From the IMG/VR virus record IMGVR_UViG_3300043438_001309, positions 1 through 20,847 of that record: a stretch of 20,847 bases of DNA. The stretch is one strand, 5' to 3'. Of this stretch, positions 13,729-19,373 are shown in pieces. Source of the DNA: a virus. The stretch's first letter is position 1, and every line of letters begins with the position of its first letter. The position numbers and the translations under genes are program-made. The notes below the pieces were generated by a model, which was given only the letters and a program-made list of their open reading frames with translations, made no database searches and was not told the origin of the DNA.

Positions 13729-14006
13729 TACGCTTCTCCTCCACGTTTTTTATATATAGTAACCGCTTCTTGTAAAGTAGAGCAGTAGTCTCCATTGCAC
13801 GCAGAAAAACCATCAGGTCTAGCTACAACACTCCATACTACATATGGATGAAGCTGACCATCTTGATGGCATATAGTTATCCAATGAGCATAGCTATCAT
13901 CAACAATTCTATCAGCTTTTTTAGTAAGTGCTATAACTGTTCTTTTAGTGGTACCTACAGTATCACCAATATGAAGCTCATTTAATAAATTTAGTTCATT
14001 TGTCAT
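13728..14006 (-). CDS. Unknown 92-residue protein
   Basis: The frame starts at ATG 14024, but ATG 14004-14006 gives an 11-nt overlap with the upstream gene instead of 29 nt and is preferred. The sequence looks like a small beta-rich domain: IGDTVGTTKRTVIALTKKADRIVDD, then HWITICHQDG and YVVWSVVARPDG, followed by CNGDYCSTLQEAVTIYKKRG. This order resembles short phage proteins that end in a strand, turn and helix, but no named family is recognised. Three Cys are present without a clear zinc pattern. It ends in a TAATG overlap with the next gene. Confidence 0.65.
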   Translation of the reverse strand: MTNELNLLNELHIGDTVGTTKRTVIALTKKADRIVDDSYAHWITICHQDGQLHPYVVWSVVARPDGFSACNGDYCSTLQEAVTIYKKRGGEA

Positions 14007-14127
14007 ACGGTTTTGTTCTTTCATGAACTTTGCAGAATAAAGAATTATGAAAAGCTATACGTAAACATTTAGTATTATTAGATGTTAAAGCAGAACATTT
14101 TCTTTGATGTTTTTTTACAATTGCCAT
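13996..14127 (-). CDS. Mini zinc-finger protein, 43 residues
   Basis: The open frame runs back into tRNA-Lys, but the real start is ATG 14125-14127, 2 nt after the tRNA. The protein has C11-x9-C21-x10-C32-x2-H35 within KCSALTSNNTKCLRIAF and FCKVH. This matches the C-x-A-x-T-x-x-G-x-x-C-...-YC-x-x-H type of small phage zinc finger that I recognise from memory; function not established. The N-terminus is basic. The only Shine-Dalgarno, GGAGG 7 nt upstream, is part of the T-arm and acceptor stem of tRNA-Lys. It overlaps the next gene by 11 nt. Confidence 0.8.
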   Translation of the reverse strand: MAIVKKHQRKCSALTSNNTKCLRIAFHNSLFCKVHERTKPYDK

Positions 14128-14129
14128 AG

Positions 14130-14270
<141 letters not shown>

Positions 14271-14276
<6 letters not shown>

Positions 14277-14313
14277 TCTGAACCGTGAGACTTTCTAACT
14301 GAGCTAAAGGCGC
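14271..14313 (-). repeat. Duplicated segment with a tRNA-Lys 5' fragment
   Basis: Bases 14297-14313 repeat 17 nt of the tRNA-Lys 5' end (14186-14202) exactly. Bases 14271-14298 match 15072-15099 at 26 of 28 positions, which is the 3' end of the 46-residue gene and the start of the micropeptide. A further block, 14210-14234, matches 15023-15047 at 23 of 25. The two sources are joined within a shared CTAA/AACT border, so a recombination or template switch is likely. Confidence 0.75.
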
Positions 14314-14322
14314 CAGTTGATA

Positions 14323-14991
14323 TTAATTAATTAAGAATTCTTTAGCAAACAAAAGTTCTGGAAATTCAATTAAATCTGATGGCATATTTAATAATGGTAA
14401 TAAATCATTTTTTACAAAGATACAATTACCAGGTTGAGATACAAGAGTGTATTCTTTTTCTTTAGCGATGTTTAACATCTCACTAAACGTTGTTCCTATT
14501 GAAAGAGAATCAACAGGAGTGTCTTTATGTCTCCAATAAACACCAGGAGGAACAGTGCCATTGATTTCTATAACTACAACTTTAGCAGAATAGTCTTGAA
14601 AAGTTTCCCAGATATCAGAATCATAAGAATCAACATCAATTGATAGAAGCTCAAAGCTATTAGGAATAGGTGTTGCTTTTAAAAGTTTATCTAAAGAATT
14701 GTCTTCAGTATCATATTGTGATACATAAGCTTGTATAATATGCATGTTTTGAAAGTCTTTAGATGTTTGAACTAAAGATTCAAATCTTCCAGAGTCTCCT
14801 TCAATCATTACAGAAGACCAGCCTTGAGTTACAAAGTTAAAAGTGTTACTAAGATGTTTACCATCCCAAGCACCAAATTCAACACACCAAGAGTCAGTTG
14901 AATTGTGCACGCCAAGAAGTCTAAATATTTCTTCTAAAATACCATCTTCACCGTTTTGGGAATAAACATTTTTTGCATACTGTTTAAACAT
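14323..14991 (-). CDS. FkbM-like SAM-dependent methyltransferase, 222 residues
   Basis: Motifs in order: SQNGEDGILEEIF at 11-23, VEFGAWDGKHLSNT at 37-50 (the glycine-rich SAM site), MIEGD at 62-66 (acidic residue for the ribose), LLSIDVDSYDSDIW at 115-128 and VVVIEINGTVPPG near 138-150. This set is typical of FkbM-related methyltransferases often found in glycan or natural-product clusters and in phage genomes. The substrate is unknown; O-methylation of a sugar or other small molecule is the family norm. Length is normal for the short version. AAAGGAA precedes ATG 14991. Transcribed with the membrane micropeptides upstream. Confidence 0.85.
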   Translation of the reverse strand: MFKQYAKNVYSQNGEDGILEEIFRLLGVHNSTDSWCVEFGAWDGKHLSNTFNFVTQGWSSVMIEGDSGRFESLVQTSKDFQNMHIIQAYVSQYDTEDNSLDKLLKATPIPNSFELLSIDVDSYDSDIWETFQDYSAKVVVIEINGTVPPGVYWRHKDTPVDSLSIGTTFSEMLNIAKEKEYTLVSQPGNCIFVKNDLLPLLNMPSDLIEFPELLFAKEFLIN

Positions 14992-15005
14992 TATATAATT
15001 TCCTT

Positions 15006-15077
15006 TTAATCTAGAATATTTTCTAATATCCAGATAACAGCAGCAATGACAATAAATGTTATTACTAATTCAATCAT
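15006..15077 (-). CDS. Membrane micropeptide copy 1, 23 residues
   Basis: Frame from ATG 15075-15077 to TAA 15006-15008, found by hand. Residues 2-17 are one hydrophobic helix, followed by LENILD. The ATG overlaps the stop of the 46-residue gene as ATGA, the same coupling used throughout the window, and the sequence has a diverged paralogue at 14193-14276. Both points support a real product. Function unknown; tiny single-helix proteins in phages are often holin-like helpers or modulators, but nothing specific is visible. Confidence 0.5.
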   Translation of the reverse strand: MIELVITFIVIAAVIWILENILD

Positions 15078-15214
15078 TCTGATCCATGAGACTTTCTAAT
15101 TGCATTGCGGGCAGACTCAACCATTTCTTGAATTTCTTTATCTTCTTCACGAATACAAATAAGAGTAAAGATACCCCATAAAGCGCCAATGGCAATAATT
15201 ACATAAGTTAACAT
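15074..15214 (-). CDS. Single-pass membrane micro-protein, 46 residues
   Basis: Hand-translated from ATG 15212-15214 to TGA 15074-15076. Residues 2-21 (LTYVIIAIGALWGIFTLICI) form a clear transmembrane helix, followed by a charged helix EEDKEIQEMVESARNAIRK on the probable cytoplasmic side. It overlaps the upstream gene by 7 nt and the downstream micropeptide as ATGA. No family recognised. Its last codons are repeated near 14272-14297. Confidence 0.65.
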   Translation of the reverse strand: MLTYVIIAIGALWGIFTLICIREEDKEIQEMVESARNAIRKSHGSE

Positions 15215-15429
15215 TCTGGATAAATATCTTGAATAGTAGTAGGTTCAATAATCTCTACTTTTTGTAAAATCTTTTTAAACTTTTTACGTTTTTTAATTTT
15301 GTATCCGTTAAGTTGAAGCTCTGAAACTATTTGTTCTGGAATGCCATACCAAACTGTAATTCCATTACGAGTTAAAACATGAGCTATGATATCTAATTTG
15401 TTTTTAACATGCATTTTTACATAAGTCAT
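15208..15429 (-). CDS. Unknown 73-residue protein with basic segment
   Basis: No family recognised. The first half is a helix-rich region with WYGIPEQIVSELQLNGYKI, followed by the very basic KKRKKFKKILQK (about residues 46-57) and an acidic/Ile-rich end. The basic run suggests nucleic-acid or membrane-surface binding. ATG 15427-15429 overlaps the upstream stop as ATGA. It overlaps the next gene by 7 nt. Confidence 0.65.
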   Translation of the reverse strand: MTYVKMHVKNKLDIIAHVLTRNGITVWYGIPEQIVSELQLNGYKIKKRKKFKKILQKVEIIEPTTIQDIYPEC

Positions 15430-15560
15430 TCGTAGTAACCTGAATTTCTAGAAGGAACTCCATAAGGAGTTTGATGAATTTTATTATAAGCTTTGTAGCG
15501 TTGTTTAGCTGTACGCTTAAATGATATACGAGTAATTAGATCTTGAATGTAATGAATCAT
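15426..15560 (-). CDS. Basic 44-residue protein
   Basis: Hand-translated from ATG 15558-15560 to TGA 15426-15428. It is basic (Lys, Arg, His) and Tyr-rich, with a helical start MIHYIQDLITRISFKRTAKQ and a Gly/Pro/Ser C-terminus. AAGGAAAA lies just upstream and the stop is coupled to the next ATG. No family recognised. It is the first gene after the structured gene-free stretch, so that RNA could form its 5' untranslated region. Confidence 0.6.
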   Translation of the reverse strand: MIHYIQDLITRISFKRTAKQRYKAYNKIHQTPYGVPSRNSGYYE

Positions 15561-15577
15561 ATTTTCCTTAAGATAAA

Positions 15578-15835
15578 TTGATAGTAGGTAATGATTGCAT
15601 ATATGTGGCTACTAGTGTCATTACTTTTCCGTTAACAATTCAGTCGGCTTATTTCTGTCTTATCGACGTAGTAAACTTGAATTACTAGCTACTATCAAAA
15701 CAATTGGCGTTATCGTCGCTCCATGTCCCAAAGCGCCAACAACACCAAACTAATTTAATCAGCAGTCACAACGGGAATATGGGCCCACCCTAAAATGTTG
15801 TGATTACGTATCCACTACAAAGGCTACTGATTAAA
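15578..15835 (-). ncRNA. Candidate structured RNA with nested perfect helices
   Basis: No gene is evident between 15561 and 15823. Instead there are three modules of inverted repeats. Module A is a perfect 9-bp helix 15754-15762/15827-15835 enclosing a 7-bp helix 15766-15772/15797-15803. Module B is a 6-bp helix 15704-15709/15734-15739. Module C is closed by a perfect 10-bp helix 15578-15587/15689-15698 and holds three inner hairpins: 15588-15594/15618-15624 (7 bp), 15643-15646/15664-15667 (4 bp) and 15669-15674/15682-15687 (6 bp, 7-nt loop), making a four-way junction. The helices pair on the minus strand, the strand of all genes here. Module A overlaps the last codons of the upstream gene. 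It could be a stand-alone RNA or a long structured leader. No known class is recognised. Confidence 0.6.
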
Positions 15836-16123
15836 ATCTACATGTACAACATTGTCATTAGTATTAATAACTTGACTAGGATTGTACAAAAGAACTTTAG
15901 AAACTGCTTGTAAATAGTTTTTCCAAGCAGGGTGATCTAATTTTTCTTTAGAAATATCTTCTCCGTATTGTCCACGATGGATGAACAGAATACGTCCATC
16001 AGGCATGCAAAAGTCTAAACGGTATCCCGATTCAGAAATAAAATATTCTAAAGCTGAAGATAAATCTTCAAAATGATCATGGACTTGACCATCATCAGAA
16101 CGAGTAAAAAAAGTAATAGACAT
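15824..16123 (-). CDS. Unknown 99-residue protein
   Basis: No family recognised. The sequence reads like a compact alpha/beta domain: MSITFFTRSDDG strand, DLSSALEYFISES helix, YRLDFCMPDGRILFIHRGQYG strands, then a helix around HPAWKNYLQAVSK and a final strand VVHVDF. One Cys. ATG overlaps the upstream stop as TAATG. The last codons and stop lie within the 5' arm of the structured-RNA module A, so translation could disturb that helix. Confidence 0.7.
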   Translation of the reverse strand: MSITFFTRSDDGQVHDHFEDLSSALEYFISESGYRLDFCMPDGRILFIHRGQYGEDISKEKLDHPAWKNYLQAVSKVLLYNPSQVINTNDNVVHVDFNQ

Positions 16124-16332
16124 TAATATTTAACCTTCCATCTATCTACACCTGGAACAAGACCAAGTGATGATCCGTCTTCCCAGCTAACAAAAACAGT
16201 TCCAAAGTCATCTATAAAATTGACTATTCCCATAGAACCTGGTTTTAGTTTTGTGTATTCGTCGTCAGTAAATACTAGTTCAATCCGTTTACCGAGAAGA
16301 TGAAACATTTGATCATGATAACTTTCTATCAT
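16123..16332 (-). CDS. DUF4314-like small beta protein, 69 residues
   Basis: The frame is open to 16404, but ATG 16330-16332 starts 1 nt after the upstream stop and gives a protein of the right length. GKRIELVFTDDEYTKLKPG, then GIVNFIDDFGTVFVSWEDG and SSLGLVPGVDRW, fit the DUF4314 pattern I know from actinobacteria and their phages (G-x-R-I-x-L, then pG-x-x-G-x-V-x-x-iD--G-x-i-x-V-x-W-dG). This is an SH3-like small barrel of unknown role. No strong Shine-Dalgarno is visible, so coupling is assumed. Confidence 0.8.
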   Translation of the reverse strand: MIESYHDQMFHLLGKRIELVFTDDEYTKLKPGSMGIVNFIDDFGTVFVSWEDGSSLGLVPGVDRWKVKY

Positions 16333-16333
16333 A

Positions 16334-16810
16334 TTAATTACTGTTGCTGAGGTAAAGATTAAGATCACCTTTGTATTCATCACAAATATATGTAATTGCT
16401 CCAAAGATTACCGAAGCATACAAAGCAGCATCGGTTTCGCCAGAAGAACTATTTGAAAGATAACCTACGATGTAAGGAATTGTTCTACCATTATCCAAGG
16501 CTGAACAAATAGTGTCGCCATATTCAATAAGAGAGGCTTTAGTAATTGTATTAGCTTGACCAGAGTTATTATATACATGATCAAGATAAGCTTCATACTT
16601 ATTAACCACTGGAGCTGGAGCATATGTTTGCACTGGAGCAGGAGGATTTGTAGCTGCGGGAGCAGATGATCCATCGCGTGATGCAAGCAAAATGCCTATA
16701 AGCAAAGCTACAGCTGCAAGAAGAACCATAATGATTCCCATTTGTTTCATGCCATTTGCATCTTTTTTAGGTTGTTCCATTGAAGGAAGCGGTGGTGTTA
16801 ATTCAGTCAT
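16334..16810 (-). CDS. Membrane-anchored DUF732-like protein, 158 residues
   Basis: ATG 16808-16810 is chosen for its AAAGGA Shine-Dalgarno; an in-frame ATG 27 nt earlier is less likely. Residues 1-22 are polar, 23-43 (QMGIIMVLLAAVALLIGILLA) form one transmembrane helix, 44-70 are an Ala/Pro/Ser linker, and 71-150 form the outer domain. That domain has YEAYLDHVYNNSG, a Cys in YGDTICSALDNGRT and a second Cys in FGAITYICDEY, the arrangement of DUF732 proteins known mainly from mycobacteria, where the two Cys may pair. It should face outside the membrane. A role in surface modification or superinfection exclusion is only a guess. The gene follows tRNA-Leu by 43 nt, with a candidate promoter between. 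Confidence 0.8.
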   Translation of the reverse strand: MTELTPPLPSMEQPKKDANGMKQMGIIMVLLAAVALLIGILLASRDGSSAPAATNPPAPVQTYAPAPVVNKYEAYLDHVYNNSGQANTITKASLIEYGDTICSALDNGRTIPYIVGYLSNSSSGETDAALYASVIFGAITYICDEYKGDLNLYLSNSN

Positions 16811-16839
16811 TTTTTCCTTTATTATATTGTATTGCATAT

Positions 16840-16848
16840 ATTATAGCA
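16840..16848 (-). promoter_or_regulatory. Extended -10 element after tRNA-Leu
   Basis: On the minus strand TGCTATAAT is a perfect extended -10, 30 nt before the DUF732-like start. No clear -35 is visible, since that region lies in the tRNA. Extended -10 promoters often do without one. Confidence 0.45.
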
Positions 16849-16853
16849 CACAG

Positions 16854-16936
16854 TACCCGAGACCGGACTTGAACCGGTAAGATCTTGCGATCCGGGGGGT
16901 TTAAGCCCCCTGCGTCTGCCATTCCGCCACTCGGGT
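16854..16936 (-). tRNA. tRNA-Leu (anticodon UAA)
   Basis: A class II tRNA: acceptor ACCCGAG/CTCGGGT, D-arm with TGGCGGAATGGCAGACGCA, anticodon stem GGGGG/CCCCC with loop CTTAAAC (anticodon TAA), a long variable arm GGATCGCAAGATCTT-like, T-arm ACCGG-TTCAAGT-CCGGT and discriminator A. No CCA. It would read UUA, frequent in this AT-rich sequence. Confidence 0.95.
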
Positions 16937-16943
16937 AGATCAA

Positions 16944-17186
16944 CTATACTAGATTAGGTTCTAGTATAATATCTTCGCTGTTTCCAGCGTGTAGTATAAC
17001 ATTTTTCATTGAGTTATACCAATCGATAAGTGTTTCTAATTTTTCAGAATTGAATTGTCCACCAGCAAGATCAATGATTGATTGCTTTTGTGGAAGTGTT
17101 TCTTTTAAGTATTCTAGAGCAGCGACTGTATCTACAATACGAGAAACGTCTTCAATGTCTGATCCAATTAAGACATGTAATGACAT
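16944..17186 (-). CDS. Unknown 80-residue protein
   Basis: No family recognised. It appears to be an alpha/beta mini-domain: HVLIGSDIEDVSRIVDTVAAL, a helix LEYLKETL, then a helix KLETLIDWYNSMKNVILHAG and an acidic end. No Cys, no membrane helix. AAAAGGAAAA lies before ATG 17186. The last codons and stop lie in a 9-bp hairpin that precedes tRNA-Leu. Confidence 0.65.
   Translation of the reverse strand: MSLHVLIGSDIEDVSRIVDTVAALEYLKETLPQKQSIIDLAGGQFNSEKLETLIDWYNSMKNVILHAGNSEDIILEPNLV
16945..16968 (-). other. 9-bp hairpin 5' of tRNA-Leu
   Basis: A perfect inverted repeat TATACTAGA/TCTAGTATA (16945-16953, 16960-16968, 6-nt loop) covers the end of the 80-residue gene and ends 8 nt before tRNA-Leu. 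No T-run follows, so a processing or mRNA-end role is more likely than termination. Confidence 0.5.
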
Positions 17187-17209
17187 AATTTTTCCTTTTA
17201 TATTTATAG

Positions 17210-17371
17210 CTACGTATTATTTTTAATGTAATCCATTAAACACAGCATGCAAAAATGCTTATTGTATTTAATGGACTTCTCTACTTCTTTTGACTTTAAG
17301 CCACAAGAAGAACAAGTGTTTGTTAGAGATCTGAAAGTTTTAATGTTTAAAGCTTTATTGTTTTTTTTCAT
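17210..17371 (-). CDS. Cys4 mini zinc protein, 53 residues
   Basis: Hand-translated from ATG 17369-17371 to TAG 17210-17212. C20-x2-C23-x17-C41-x2-C44 is a classic four-Cys zinc site, and the ends are basic (MKKNNK and KYNK), which suggests nucleic-acid contact. The start overlaps the upstream stop as ATGA. The family is not recognised, although small C4 ribbon proteins are common in actinophages. It is followed by a 23-nt gap. Confidence 0.75.
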   Translation of the reverse strand: MKKNNKALNIKTFRSLTNTCSSCGLKSKEVEKSIKYNKHFCMLCLMDYIKNNT

Positions 17372-17754
17372 AACGAATTAAATCTATTTATAATTTCATT
17401 TATATAAGTTATGGGTAGTGAATTAAATCTTTCTTTGTTTTGAGTAGTATAATCATTATTATAACCCAATAACAAAGCATTGCCATATATAACTTCGCTA
17501 TAAGAATAGCGATAGCTATAGGTTCTATAGATATTTGTTGCTAACATATTAACTTCTTTTAAAGAAGGATGTTCTAAATCGTAACAAATACACATATCGT
17601 TTTTAAGGATAAGAACAGTTAAAGTATCGAGTGATAAAGAAGTATAATCTATCAAAGCTTCTAAAGAACCAGTTATTATTTGAGGATAAGAATCCCAGCA
17701 AAGTTGAACTGATTTTATTTCATTAATATTAATATCTTCTTTAAGGTAACTCAT
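17368..17754 (-). CDS. Unknown 128-residue protein
   Basis: No family recognised. The sequence alternates strands and helices (EIKSVQLCWDSYP, ITGSLEALIDYTSLS, LTVLILKNDMCICYDLEHP, then a Tyr-rich helix), with three Cys in the first half. No signal peptide or membrane helix. ATG overlaps the subtilase stop as ATGA and its own stop overlaps the Cys4 gene. A partner of the secreted protease is possible by position only. Confidence 0.65.
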   Translation of the reverse strand: MSYLKEDININEIKSVQLCWDSYPQIITGSLEALIDYTSLSLDTLTVLILKNDMCICYDLEHPSLKEVNMLATNIYRTYSYRYSYSEVIYGNALLLGYNNDYTTQNKERFNSLPITYINEIINRFNSL

Positions 17755-19373
17755 TTAGAAATAGATTCCCACCATGTTTTAGGGCCAAGAAAAGAATCTT
17801 TGGCTCCTTGTAAATAGCAAGAAGAAATTCCTTTAGCGGAAGCAAAAGTGCCATCAGAATTCTTTAATCTATAACTATTAAATCTAGCTGACATATTAAT
17901 AGGAATAACATACTGTTGTCCTGTATTGCAGGTTAACAAATAATGAGAAAGTAAAGTTTTGCCATAAGAAACATCTATATATCTAACCATAAAGATATCA
18001 TAAGTATATGATCTCCATATAGTAGAATAAGAATCTAACGAGGTTAATCTTGGCTTTCCAATATTGTAAGTTTGACCAGGGATTGTAGTAGTAACTACAG
18101 TAGAAGTAGTAGATGTAGAAACGGGAACAGTTGTACTACTGGTAGTAGAAGGAGGAGGAACTAAAGTTGTAGTAGGAGACACTAAGGTGGTAGTAGTAGT
18201 TGAAGCAACAGTAGATGTTGTAGTGGTAATAATTGGAACAGAAACCGCTTGATCTATCAAGGATTTCATATTGATTCTTTTAGTGATAATACCACTGTAT
18301 CTGTCTGTAGCAGGAGAAGAATATTTTTGTAAATCAGAAACAGCTTTATCTACAGTTTGCACACCAAACTTAGACCTATAGATAGCAAAAGCTCCTGTAA
18401 CGAATGGAGCAGACATAGATGTGCCTGAAGCAGATCCATAGCTACCCATTAATTTAGAAGAATTAATTTGAAGACCTGGTGCTGATAAGGTAGTGTACTG
18501 GGATACATTAGAAAAGTCGGTTACTGCATCAGTGACGGTTGAAGTCGCAGCTACACTAACAGCATCTGATATACAAGCAGGAGAACTCATACCTACTGCA
18601 TAGGAGTTACCTGAAGATACTACGGTCGCAATATTTTTTAACTTTAAATTGCGAACAGCAGTAGTCATATCGGGAATGTAATCGTCACATGTTCCTTTGA
18701 ATATGGTATTGCTACCAAGAGACATGTTTACTGATGTTATATTATACTCAGAGGCAATCGAATTAATCCAATTGAGAGCCTTGATAATGTCCCCGTCATA
18801 GGCTCCACCATACGGGTCAAACACATTGATGGCAATGATTTTTGCGTCTGGAGCAATGCCGTGGAATGATGCGTTGCTACCAGCAATAATACCCGCAACA
18901 TGGGTCCCGTGATAGTGAACGGGGGCCGCAGCTCCAGCACCAATCATCTGAGATTGTCCATTGGGACATCTGCTAGAAAAACATGCTTCAAGTGCTACTT
19001 TACCTGCTAGAAAAGGATGAGATTTTTCTACCCCTGTGTCAATGATAGCCACATAAGATCCTGCACCAGTAAATCCAAGATCGTAAGAATAGTTTGCACC
19101 GATTTTAGGAATAGCTGTGCTAAGACTGAGCTTAAACTTAACTGGACCAGTAGCAGTAGGAACAGAAGAAGTCTTAGATTTTACTGTTTTATAAGTGTAA
19201 GTTTTTAGTTTTTTCTTTTTAACATTAAGTTTAGATTTAGGTTTTACTGTTGAAGAATTATCTTTATTATTAGAAGCACTGGCAGTAAGTGAGTTACTAA
19301 AAATAAAAGTTATTAACATTATAAAAACTAATAAGAGTTTAGAATATTTTTTATACATAAAATGGGTTACCAT
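17751..19373 (-). CDS. Secreted S8 subtilisin-like protease, 540 residues
   Basis: Residues 1-34 are a signal peptide: a basic start, a hydrophobic core LLLVFIMLITFIF, and a TASAS-type cleavage site. Residues 35-80 are a Lys/Thr-rich segment, shorter than a normal inhibitor prodomain. The catalytic domain spans about 90-375 with Asp112 (IDTGV), His155 (HGTHVAG), the oxyanion Asn256 (SSGN) and Ser319 (GTSMSAP). Residues 381-432 are a Thr/Ser/Val/Pro linker, probably extended and possibly glycosylated. Residues 433-540 are a C-terminal beta-rich domain of unknown type with three Cys. A secreted serine protease with cell-wall-spanning linker fits action outside the host cell. The Thr-rich linker resembles Acidimicrobiia secreted proteins. 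ATG overlaps the helicase stop by 7 nt. It may be of host origin. Confidence 0.93.
   Translation of the reverse strand: MVTHFMYKKYSKLLLVFIMLITFIFSNSLTASASNNKDNSSTVKPKSKLNVKKKKLKTYTYKTVKSKTSSVPTATGPVKFKLSLSTAIPKIGANYSYDLGFTGAGSYVAIIDTGVEKSHPFLAGKVALEACFSSRCPNGQSQMIGAGAAAPVHYHGTHVAGIIAGSNASFHGIAPDAKIIAINVFDPYGGAYDGDIIKALNWINSIASEYNITSVNMSLGSNTIFKGTCDDYIPDMTTAVRNLKLKNIATVVSSGNSYAVGMSSPACISDAVSVAATSTVTDAVTDFSNVSQYTTLSAPGLQINSSKLMGSYGSASGTSMSAPFVTGAFAIYRSKFGVQTVDKAVSDLQKYSSPATDRYSGIITKRINMKSLIDQAVSVPIITTTTSTVASTTTTTLVSPTTTLVPPPSTTSSTTVPVSTSTTSTVVTTTIPGQTYNIGKPRLTSLDSYSTIWRSYTYDIFMVRYIDVSYGKTLLSHYLLTCNTGQQYVIPINMSARFNSYRLKNSDGTFASAKGISSCYLQGAKDSFLGPKTWWESISK

Noticed and set aside
14297-14313. Second tRNA-Lys
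   Set aside because: Only the acceptor 5' strand and part of the D-arm are present; no anticodon or T-arm follows.
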